From positions 149,806 to 213,805 of the forward strand of contig VHIT02000053.1 in NCBI GenBank assembly GCA_009768925.2: a DNA stretch of 64,000 nt, given 5' to 3'. Under the pieces are notes generated by a model that did no database searches, was not told where the DNA came from, and saw only the letters and a program-made list of their open reading frames with translations. Shown here piece after piece: positions 40,701 through 51,222 of the stretch. Origin of the DNA: Cryptosporidium bovis. Lineage: Eukaryota; Apicomplexa; Conoidasida; Eucoccidiorida; Cryptosporidiidae. The translations under genes were made by a program, and so were the position numbers. Position 1 is the first letter of the stretch, and every line of letters begins with the position of its first letter.

Positions 40701-43588
40701 CGTGAAAAGAGTAGAATTTAAAGACGCGATGATGAGACATGGAAAAAATGATGATTTAGGTCAAGTAGGTAAGTAAAACGAAAATTTGGTCAGTTAAATT
40801 ATTCATTTTTGGATATTGTGAAATGGATGATTCTGTATTCCGATTGTTATTTGATTTATTCATTTGACTAATTTATTAACTATTAGATAATGAAGGCGAT
40901 CAAGGTATATATGTTCTAACTGAAATGAAGAACGGAGGAGGGATATTGAGGTACAAGAAGAGTGAGCTATTTAAAAACTTGTTGGAAATGAACAGGGAAT
41001 TGAGAACCGATTTTGTGAAAAAAAACATGGAATTGATCAACAAAGCTGGTGAAAGAATTAAAAAGTACAAAAGTATATTGTTATTGTGTTCTGTTCTGTT
41101 CAGTACATTTGAATGCAGAATTAACATTAAAGAAAAGGCTTTCAATGATATTGAAGAGAGTAGCAACATGTCAACAATAGAAGAACTTTCAAATATTCAA
41201 TTCACCGTAACAACCAAGCTGAAAGGTGATGATACAAATAGATTATATGATATGAAATGGAGAGTCTTTAATGGCAAGTATGGATCTGTGACGTTTGCGA
41301 ATGTTAGAATACCAATTGCAACGGAAGAATTATTCATTAAATCCCATATATTATCTAGCTACTCTGGAATGCCCATTAAAACAAAGGGAATAAGAGCCTG
41401 GTTTCACGGCAATTCAGCTATATCACCAGGTTGGGTATCTGGAAAAATAAATATGTACCTGGCTATTAAAAGTCCCTTCGCTGGAGTGCATTCTCATGGG
41501 GATGAATTATGGGAAAGGGAAAACAAAATGAATTTACTATTGAGTAGGGAGTTTTTTGGTTCAAAAAGGATGGGGTTTGTGTCCACAGAAGAAGCAGGAT
41601 CAGAATCTGATACGATGAATTATCTTAAAATTAGTAGAAGGTATCAAATATCACCTGCAATGATTACTTTTCATTCCAACAGCGATTTAAATGGGAATAG
41701 TTCCCCAAAACACTTCTACTTGACAAGGGATTTGAGAAGAAAAGTGAAAATGAACGAACAAAACAGACCAATATTCTCCAACTATATGTTTATGGAGTAC
41801 ATTGACGGATTTCCACTGGAGATTTTATTGTATTATCTTAGGAGTGATGAAATGAATAAGTGGTTGAGTAATGTGGATGAGAGATGGAATCTTTGGCTTT
41901 TGTCTATACTTAATCTTGTTATACTTGTGTTGAACGCAGTTCAGTCATTTTCTTCTTCAGGTTATATGCTTTATATGCACTGTGATCTTAACTTTGGAAA
42001 TATATTAGTTTCAAGAGAAAATGAAAGGGGAGGGAATAACACCAAAAGGTTGTTGGAAGACAAAAATGACCACTGGACTAATTTGAAGAGGATAGCAACT
42101 ATGGGTCATGAATCGGTTAGAATCATTGACTTTTCGTTTTCTTATATATTAAACAACAAAGATACATATACGGAGCAAAGGGAATTGTTTGAATTTATTA
42201 AAAAAAATGGTGTTGAAAGAGTAATAGGTGAGAGAAACTTTGAGAATATTTGTAAACAAACCCTAAAGTCGGCACTGTTCAATGATCCAAACTACGTTTC
42301 GATAATAATACTTGAAATACTTAAGGGATATTCAGTTTTGTTTAACAAAAACAGAATTGAGAGCAAAGAACAAGTAATTTCATTTGAAATGGATGAAAAA
42401 TGGAACGATACAGACAACAGAAATAAATACCTAAATGCGATTAATGAATTGATACTGAATTTAGATGATACTCAAGAATGGAATACAATTGCTATGAAAT
42501 TCGTTCAACATGAGGAGCCAATAAAACGCTGGGTGAACAAAAACAATAGCAAGAAGTCACTCTCTACCTTTAATCAGGGAGTGGAGGCATACATGAAAGT
42601 TTGTGATGTTGTGACTAACTCAGTGAACTCATTACATCAAGAAAATAAACTTGGACAAGCTGGGAGCGAGGGAAAGAAATCCTATGATTACCATTTTTCG
42701 TTAAAAGATGAATTCTCACCAAACTATTTTGCAAATGCTTGTTTTTCAATTGAAACATATATAAGAGGCTATTTATTTCTTCCATTCAGTTTTTCCAGAA
42801 TTGGTTCATGTATTTTTGATAACGTTCAAACAATTAGTGGATTAAAGGAATTGCTTAGTATACATGAATCATACTCTTACTTTCAATTAACTTCACTTAT
42901 TGTTGACTTCATCACATGGTTATACGTTTCTCAAAACGCCAAAAACAGCTTTAATGAAATTCAACCGACATTGGAATTCTATCATACACTAAGATCACGT
43001 TGTGTTACTTTGAATAATAAAAATTATTCTTTTCTGGATGACGAATCCCTAATTGGTGATTCACATCTTAATGGAAAATCTTCTGATTTTCTAACCAATT
43101 CTAATATTCAGACTGTAAGTATGGGGGATATTGGAAGCATTGATGAAAAACTAGAAAAGACAGTTGAAATATATAAAGAAATGAACAAAAATCAAATGGG
43201 ATTTATACTCAAAAATATAGTTGAAAGGAAAATACCTGTTCCTATTTCACTTTTAGTTCAAAGAACGTGGTACAGAATACAAGAATTGCCTGAATTAATT
43301 ACTAAAAAAGTAAATAGTGATGAGTTGTTGTCTGTCATATTTAATTTATTTGAAACGTTAAACTCATATTCCAAATTACACAATTATTACGATAAAAACG
43401 CAGAATATACCAAATTTTTGCTAATTTCTGACAAATTATTACTAGAAGACTGCATTATAGCATCAAACAATGGGAATTTAAACTATATTTCTGATAACGC
43501 ATTATTCAAGGACACCTTTTTGTCTGATCCCATAAAACTTTGCCAATTCATTATTAAACCAATTCACAACAAGATAACATTCTGGTAA
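37723..43588 (+). CDS. Secreted protein with two divergent kinase-like domains, three exons
   Basis: Exon 1 (37723-40329) ends at a GTAAGTA donor. Exon 2 (40591-40768) follows a TTTCAG acceptor and ends at another GTAAGTA donor. Exon 3 (40887-43588) follows a TATTAG acceptor. Phases match at both junctions, giving one 1,828-residue frame. The N-terminus is a signal peptide (LLIFIILYQLMILEWGVDG) followed by a basic Arg-rich stretch. Domain 1 has glycine loop QGTYGRVVFGYI, lysine VAIKSYF (Lys304), alpha-C WNREREI, catalytic loop HCDLNRSN (441-448) and LIDLSF. Domain 2 has NGKYGSVTFANV, LAIKSPF, WERENKM, catalytic loop HCDLNFGN (1293-1300) and IIDFSF. Both carry the S-x-E-[ST]-Y-[LI]-RGY C-lobe motif. 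A signal-like hydrophobic segment (SILLLCSVLFSTFEC) lies between the domains, so a separate downstream start at 41027 remains possible. Confidence 0.75.
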
Positions 43589-44126
43589 TTATTTAATTAT
43601 TGATATTTACTCGTTCACTTACACATAACTCCTGTTTCTACCTTTAATTTATTGTATTATATATATTTTAAGGTATTTCTTTCCATTTAGACACTAATTG
43701 TTCTGCAAAAAAAAGAAAAATGGTTTTCAGCATCTCAGTCCTATTAATGACCAACTAATATTTCTTTTGAACATCATTCGTCCACCACATGCCATCCTGC
43801 ATTACCATTACTAATACAGATCTATATTCTTACAACTCATTAAACGGAGACGCTCGGGTAAATTGATAACTAAATACCTTTAATAAGGTTATATTTGAAA
43901 AAACAAAAACAATACACCTTTATTTGATATCATTTAATTCATTCATTCACATGTTTACTCCTGACATAACCTGACCTAATATAATATAATCTAACCTAAT
44001 CTAGTATATATTATATCTTTTTCACAAAATAATCCCGAAAGATTTAATATTAGAATGAAATCTGAAAAAGAAATCGCAACGCAAATAATGCGAACTAACC
44101 AAATTTTGATCTTAATTCCTCTATTA
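43589..44126. other. Convergent intergenic region
   Basis: This 540-base gap lies between convergent 3' ends. It holds short AACCTAATC-like reiterations near 43970-44005 and nothing else recognisable. Confidence 0.4.
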
Positions 44127-45872
44127 TTATACCTGTATCCCATTGTCACAGCCATTAAAATCAATATTTTTCTCGTGACCACCAAACAAATACCCCTCAT
44201 TCAGTTTTTCAATTAATGAAAATATTGATTCCCTAATTTTATCGTTATCAATCTTTTCTTTTTCTCTAATGATATTTTCATAGTATTTATGTGTTTGATT
44301 GACTAAGGTAAGCAACAACTCGTAATAATACTGTGTTTGCTTATATTGTAAATTTGATTTGACACTGTTCATATTATCAACAAAGTTTTTCAGTGATGAA
44401 AATATTATATTCTCATCAGATGCTGAAGTAGTTTCCCTATCATCCAATCTTTTATTGCCAACCAATTTCAATTTTTCAACTTGACCATGTATACTCGTCA
44501 CTTTCTCAAACATTTTATTGATATTCTCAATCATAACAGGTAGTTTTGCAGTAGAATCAACTAAAATACCATTACTATCGTTCTGAGTTGTACATGTCGT
44601 TGAGTCCATTGATGCCAAACGTGGGAATGAATCTATTGTGGTTGGTGTCACATCCTGATCATTCTCCTCAAATCTATACTGTCTTGTATTATTTAAATTA
44701 CTGCCTTGATTGTTTTCAACTAGTCCTGATACTACCTCTTTTCCATACAATCCACCAAATCTCGTTCTTGATGATTCAATACTTTTTGTTAATGAATTCA
44801 ATTCTTCAATTCTGGCCTTGACATTAATGCTTGTATTATTAACTTCATCTTTACAGTCGTTTTCGAAAACAACTTCTTCATAGTTAGAACCAATATTATT
44901 GTTAATATCAATTTCGTTTGTATAATCGTCAATCAGATTTCGACTCATGTACTCAACTGAATCGTATATTAATGCATTTTCAAATATGATATTATCATTA
45001 AATGTTTGTTCACAATTAATTACTTTATGTACCTTGTTATCAGAGCCTTTTTTAAAGTACAATACAAACTTTGATCTTCTCTTCGGAAACTTGTCGCCAA
45101 TGATGTTACGCAGTTTATAGTAGTTATAGACCATTTTTGATTTAATGCAAGTTACGCAATTCATAAATCTCTTTGAAACATATGATCCTTTTGAGCTCAA
45201 CACATAATTCACTTTATTGGTTTTTTGTGCTATCTTTTTTTTCATTATTATCATTCTAGAAGTTTTTGAGAAATTTAACCTGCTTAATGTCCTTGATCTT
45301 AATATACTGCTGCTTCTACTTATGTCTCTACTCGCAATGTTGCTACCATTCATACTCTCACTGAAATTATTGCTGCTGGACTTTCTGAATTTACTAATTA
45401 TATTCTTGTTTATACTGCTCCTTATACTCTTGTATCTTTTTGATAGTCGTGGAATAAACACTCCTTTATTAGTTAGACTGGTTCTCACTCTCATTGCACC
45501 ATTTCTGAATTTACTTACTGCATTTCTATATTTATCTTTGATTAACAATACCCGGTCTCTTATCCTCTCTCTTTTTGTCCTCGTCTCATACGGACTTTCA
45601 TCATAGTCGTCTTCCATATCAGAAATCTCCTCTATAAACGAAATTCCACAATCTATATTTGACGTACCTACCCGAATTATCGGAAATTCAACCTTCTCCA
45701 ATTGACTCTTATTTATCACCTTGTACCTATTTTTTAGAGACAAGCACAAACTACCTTCTCCATAACTTGATTCTGAAACGTTTGATCCTATTCGTTCACC
45801 CAAATTCACCATGCTGTTGTTGTTTGACCCAACATTATTACCTTCCTGATTGTTCATTAATTCCTGACTCAT
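44127..45872 (-). CDS. Basic, Ser/Arg-rich uncharacterised protein
   Basis: A 581-residue frame with ATG at 45872 and no signal peptide. After an Asn/Ser-rich start, an acidic patch (EISDMEDDYDESPYE, about 83-97) precedes a strongly basic central region (about 97-270) rich in Arg, Lys and Ser (SRSSSILRSRTLSRLNFSKT), with two cysteines in CVTCIKSKM. The C-terminal third is helical (about 340-565), with candidate coiled coils around residues 455-480 and 505-560. The split into acidic, basic and coiled-coil parts would suit a cytoskeletal, pellicle or nucleic-acid-associated protein, but no family is recognised. Confidence 0.7.
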   Translation of the reverse strand: MSQELMNNQEGNNVGSNNNSMVNLGERIGSNVSESSYGEGSLCLSLKNRYKVINKSQLEKVEFPIIRVGTSNIDCGISFIEEISDMEDDYDESPYETRTKRERIRDRVLLIKDKYRNAVSKFRNGAMRVRTSLTNKGVFIPRLSKRYKSIRSSINKNIISKFRKSSSNNFSESMNGSNIASRDISRSSSILRSRTLSRLNFSKTSRMIIMKKKIAQKTNKVNYVLSSKGSYVSKRFMNCVTCIKSKMVYNYYKLRNIIGDKFPKRRSKFVLYFKKGSDNKVHKVINCEQTFNDNIIFENALIYDSVEYMSRNLIDDYTNEIDINNNIGSNYEEVVFENDCKDEVNNTSINVKARIEELNSLTKSIESSRTRFGGLYGKEVVSGLVENNQGSNLNNTRQYRFEENDQDVTPTTIDSFPRLASMDSTTCTTQNDSNGILVDSTAKLPVMIENINKMFEKVTSIHGQVEKLKLVGNKRLDDRETTSASDENIIFSSLKNFVDNMNSVKSNLQYKQTQYYYELLLTLVNQTHKYYENIIREKEKIDNDKIRESIFSLIEKLNEGYLFGGHEKNIDFNGCDNGIQV

Positions 45873-47236
45873 TTCTTCTCTTCCTTTAACTTATATATCA
45901 ACGCACAACAAATAGGAAAAGATATATTAAAGGTACAAGCAACAATAATATTGATAACAACTAAAAAAAGTATTGTTTGTTCACCAAACTTGATTAGATC
46001 GAGTGAAAGCACTATTTAAAATAATCTCACTTCTCAGTAAAATTTATGTTATGCTATTCACCGTGCCACATAAAACCAAAAGTACTCCTTTAATACCTTC
46101 CCTTTTAAACAAAAACTTCTTTGACTATCTTTATTGACTCAATTCGGTTTTTCTCTGTTAAATGTCAATTTTTTTACCCACTTTTTTATTTATTTTTATT
46201 TCTTTCGTGTGGATACCTAAAATTTTACCGCCACGTATTAACCCTCTTATGCATTTAACTCATTTTAGTGGTTAACATTGAGAGTGAAATAGAGCGTTAA
46301 TAGTGAATAATAATGGCAAGCTTTGAAGTTGGAAATACTGCTATTAATACTTACAAAAATAAGCAAGTTGAACCTTACTTTTAGAATTGAATCAGATTTG
46401 TCTATTTAGTTGAAAATGCGTGCCTCACACTTTTCTCCCGTACATGCATGATGTTGGTTATCCACTCTTAATTTGTGTTGATTGCTGTTAACCATTGTTT
46501 CACACTTGAAGATCTATATTCACCTCTGAGGAGTCGTGCATGAATGAAAATGTGCATTTAGCCGGTGAAAACACCATATATTTATTACTAACCTACGCTG
46601 TTGTCACAGTTATTGCCGTTATTTGATACAATTACACTAATTTATTTAGTTTTAGTTTTGAGTTTACATTATTTTATTTTGCTCACGATTTTGCAAGATA
46701 TGAAAAAAAGGTTTGTGGGTATGAAAAAAGACGTCCAAATCGTTTATTTGTTACAAGTGTTTTGGAAGCCTTTTCATATCTCCCATTGATAATCTTGTTA
46801 CTTGGTATAACTAGTTGTACATTGGAATGTCCATAAATATCGATAGTAGGTTAACTTCCGACCCTTTTATTCGGTCTTACTGTTGTTTGATGATTTCGTG
46901 TTGAATAATTGGACTATTTACATTAAAATGCTGATAAAAAGTTATATTTAGAGTTTAAAGATGAAATAAAGGTTGTTTTTGCAACAAAACACAGGATTCT
47001 TTGTTGCATTTTCATTTCATCAAATGATAAACGAAAACAATCAATATTCGAGTTTTATGCTTTGATTAGAGTACTTCGAACCTTGACTGTGTCCATTTAT
47101 CTTCTACTTAGTAATTCATTTGGATGTGTGACAACATTCACCGATTTATTACATTTATCAGGCAAAATAAGAAAGAAATAAACCCATATGCAATATTTAA
47201 TAAATCAACGATAATTTTGCATACCAAATACTAATC
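45873..47236. other. Gap with unresolved coding-like segments
   Basis: Three plus-strand pieces look coding. An ATG at 46313 gives MASFEVGNTAINTYKNKQVE and stops after 23 codons. An ATG at 46540 gives a 28-codon peptide ending in a membrane-like helix (IYLLLTYAVVTVIAVI). The frame then continues open, with no ATG, from 46627 to 46833, encoding FTLFYFAHDFARYEKK and a second membrane helix (FSYLPLIILLLGITS). The last two share one frame across a single TGA at 46624. The overlapping frame 46601-46789 is also hydrophobic. A small multi-exon membrane protein is likely, but no junction is compelling. TGCATG motifs lie near 46442 and 47264. Confidence 0.3.
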
Positions 47237-47687
47237 TTATTTGTGGGGCGAAAAACACAAACCTGCATGCCGGTATGCATGCACAAGTAGATTTAAATGC
47301 GAAACACGCACACAACCAATAAGAATGTTCAGTAGAATGATAAAGTTAGTGAAGAAGAGATCAAATAAAGAAACAAAATAATTAAACTGTAAAGATGAGA
47401 AACGGTGTATTCCAGTTACGATATAAGTACAATCACCACTCATTAAGAAATAGTCATTCATGTTATCGCAAGTCAACGAGATCTTTTTTTCAGAAAAAAT
47501 TCTAGCAAAAAATAAACGCAATTTTCTTAATAAAATCCACTCACATTGAACTGAACTATACCTTCTCGCAAAACCAACAAAAACCAGCACTTTATTCCTG
47601 CATTAACGATAAAGTAATTGGTGTATGTTGACTGAGCGCATACCAAGATAAATTAGGGACAAAGCATGAGGCAATAAAAAAGAACAT
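47237..47687 (-). CDS. Candidate two-exon secreted protein
   Basis: An open frame of 120 codons (47237-47597) lacks an early ATG. A CAG acceptor at its 5' edge pairs with a GTATGC donor 46 bases upstream. Exon 1 (47644-47687) then supplies MFFFIASCFVPNLS, a signal-peptide-like start, and the split codon is restored as TGG. The 134-residue product is Phe-rich with several hydrophobic stretches (LFDLFFTNFIILLNILIGC). Against it: the intron is short, the 3' end covers a TGCATGC/GCATGC regulatory-type motif, and no family is recognised. Confidence 0.33.
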
Positions 47688-47927
47688 TGGTTAATTTGTG
47701 GACATCTAGATTATATCAAGTGTTTATAGTGGGCGATATATATTACTCAATACACCATTTCAATTCCAAGATTGAAGTCAAAATAATCCCTTTCCTCTCT
47801 CAAGCAACCCCTCCCCACTTATCGTTATTATCTACACCAGTTGCTTTTAAAAAAGGTCACGAAGGGGGTTTGAGGAAAAGAAAGAAAATCTCACCAATTG
47901 AAGTCAATATTCAAAATAGTGCAGACC

Positions 47928-50900
47928 TTATTGCTCGCTTTTATTTGTCTTGGGCATCTTTGGGTCTGGAACCTTCCATCCTTCTGGAATTTGCGCGAAT
48001 GGATCTAAACCACAAGGTTTCGGTATCCAGGATGTACCAACACAAGAAGCAAGAGCGGTGGCACAATTTTTCTCGAAGCATTTCTGACATTTGGAAGTGC
48101 ATGTAGACGTGAGGCACGCAGATTTACACTTCTTAGCTCCACACGAAGCAGATTCGTTGTAGCAGGAGACGCATGAATCTGATATCTTAAGTTTGTCGCT
48201 TCCAAATGTATTCTTAGAAATGCACTTGGCTGTTTTAGGTCCATTGCCCATGGATGACCTTCCACAAATCAAAACAACAGTTTGGAAAAATCCGGAAGTT
48301 TCGTCACTGAAAATAATTCGCAAGTCACTGTAGTTCAGACATTTACCCGTACTCGCCTCAGTAATGGTTGGGAATGGAGTCTCAATCGAGGACTCCGAGA
48401 GCGCAGCCATGAGGACCTCGAACATTTCGTTCCTTTGTTCAGCCGAGGTCGTGCTCCCCCCCACTCCACCGGTCTCTTCGACTGAGACAGTAGTGGTTGT
48501 TGTGGAAACAGGTGGAGAGCCAACAGAGCTTTCCTCATCATCAGAGTTTACCCTCCTTAAACTCCCAACCTTTGGTCTGGAGTCAATCTCCTGAGGCCTG
48601 GTGGAACACACTTCGGTAGTTGTAGTGGTGGTGGTGCTAGTTATATCCAAGTCACTTGGTTGATGTTCTTCACTCCCGAGTTTCTCAAGTGGGCTGTCTA
48701 ATCTGGAATCTTTGGTATCATTGCAGTGACCCCAATGGACTGCATAGAGACTCTCGTTATCACACTGGCCATTCCTAAACTCGCATAAATTTGGATAAGT
48801 CTTGCCGTCACTTCCGCAAATCGGACTGTATTCTCTGGTACAAGGAATCTTGCACTTTGGACCTCTCTCACGTCCCAAAGGCCCGATAATCTTGTCCAAA
48901 GGAGGACCGTTGTCGACGACTTGTTCAATATCAGCAAAGCATTTTCCCCAGTGCACAAATTCCAAACTCTCGTCATCACACTGAGCATTTCTGAATAAGG
49001 AAACGTTATCATATGTTTTTCTGTCACTTCCACATAAATAGTTGAGTTCTAGAGTAATCGCATTGGTCTTGCAACCTGGACCTCTAACTCTGTCAAATGG
49101 ACCCAATGGAAGGTCTTCAAATGGTCCTGAGACGTCAGAAAAGATGATAGAATTTATCTTATCAGAGTCATTGTGGTCGCAAACACCCCAGTGGAGGAAT
49201 TTGAGTTTCTTGTCGTCACATTGATCATTTCTGAAGAAGCATTCGTTGGCATAAACATGACCAGTGCTTGAGCATATTGGATCGTAGTATTTGGGACAGT
49301 CGAGTTTGCATTTAGAGCCACGCTTTCTGTTGAATGGACCCAATGGTTTCCTTTGCTCAATAACTCTATTCTTTTCGTCTTCTTCACTATCGTAAACTCT
49401 GACTCTGTAATGTCTAAGACTTGGATCATCGCACATTGCATTCAATAGATAGCAAACATTTCTGTATATCTTGCCGTCACTACCATATAACGGCGATTCT
49501 TGGTCATTGCATGGCTTCTTGCATTCTGGACCTCTAACTCTTGTTAGTTTGTAAGAAAACAAGTAAAATTCGGTGTTGACGCCTTCTGGGATTTTTTCAG
49601 AGACATCACATTCGTTGAAGTGAGCAAATTCCAAGGATTCGTTGACGCATTGGCCATTTCTGAATTCGCAGACATTTGCGTAAGTATTACCGTCAGTACC
49701 ACAGATTGGATCGTATTCTCTAGTGCATGGCCTGACACAACCAACACCCCTTCTTCTGTCAAATGGACCCAATTGAGCTCTTTCGCCTGTGTTGTTCATT
49801 TCAGCAATTTTGGCTCTTGATTCTGCATATGAGTCATGGTTACCATAGGCTTTTGATCTGCATTCACCGTGATGTTTGAACACCAAATCTTCATTATCAC
49901 ATTGGCCATTTCTGAATTCGCAAACATTTGCGTAGGTATTACCATCAGTACCACAAATTGGTCTGTATTCTCTTGTACATGGAGTCTTGCAATTTGGACC
50001 TCTGATTCTATCTAATGAACCCAATGGTACAATGTCTCCCAAGAATTCCTCTGCTCCTTCAAAGCAGACACCCCAGTAGCTGAATTCCAAATCGAGATTA
50101 TCACATTGAGCATTTCTGAATATTGAAATGTTTTTATACGTTTTGCCATCACTACCACAAATAGGATGATATTCGAAGCTTACAAATGGTGTTCTACAAC
50201 CTGGACCTCTGACTCTATCAAATGGTGCAGGTGGGATCTGTCTGAATGGGCCTGATTCATCAGTAAAGATGATAGCGCTGATTTTGTCAGCATCATTGTG
50301 ATTGCAAACTCCCCAGTGTAAAAATTGGAGGTTCTCACTATCACACTGGGCGTTCCTAAAGAAGCACTCATTTCCATAAACAACACCACTGCTTGAACAT
50401 AATGGGTCGTAGAACTCTGGACACTCGACCTTGCAATCTGGGCCTCTGTTTCTTTCCAATGGACCCAACGGCTCTCTTTCCGCGACAGTTTTCACTTCAG
50501 GCTCCTCTGCCAAAATGCGTGCTTTCGAGACACACGGACCCCAGTAGGCAAACTCCAAATCCTCGTTATCACACTGAGCATTTCTAAAAACGGAGATATT
50601 ATCATAAGTTTCTCCGTCTGTACCACATATGAAATCCAAGTTCTTCGTAACGTAAGGTGTTTTACAGTCAGGACCTCTTATTCTGTTGAATGGAGGCAAA
50701 GGTTCTCTTTCTTGTTCAGGGGATAGAACTTCCTCTGATGCTTTCTGCTCAGAATCAACTTGTTTCGAAACAACACCACTTATCTCCTCTTCAGTACACT
50801 CGCCCCAGTGAGAGAACTCCAATTTCTCGTCATCGCATTGAGCATTTCTAAAAACGGAGACATTGTCGTAATTTACACCATCGGTACCACAAATAGGATC

Positions 50901-51066
50901 CAAGTTCATAGTAACAAATGGAGTTTTACAATCAGGACCTCTAACCCTGTCAAATGGACCCAATGGCTCTCTATCAACTTCTGATTCTTCGTCCCCAGGA
51001 CCAAAAGCAGGTGTTTCCTCGCCGGTTGTCTCTGGTCTTTCTGTAGTAGTTGATTGTTCAGTTGTG

Positions 51067-51133
<67 letters not shown>

Positions 51134-51189
51134 TAGTGGTAGTAGTAGTGGTAGTAGTGGTAGTAGTGGTAGTAGTGGTAGTAGTAGTA

Positions 51190-51222
<33 letters not shown>

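Noticed and set aside
43970-44005. AACCTAATC-like reiterations suggestive of telomeric repeat
   Set aside because: Units are irregular and few, and do not match the CCTAAA repeat expected in this genus.
47687-48106. 139-codon plus-strand frame overlapping the end of the Kazal gene
   Set aside because: It begins with TTG, overlaps conserved Cys-rich coding sequence on the other strand, and has no features.
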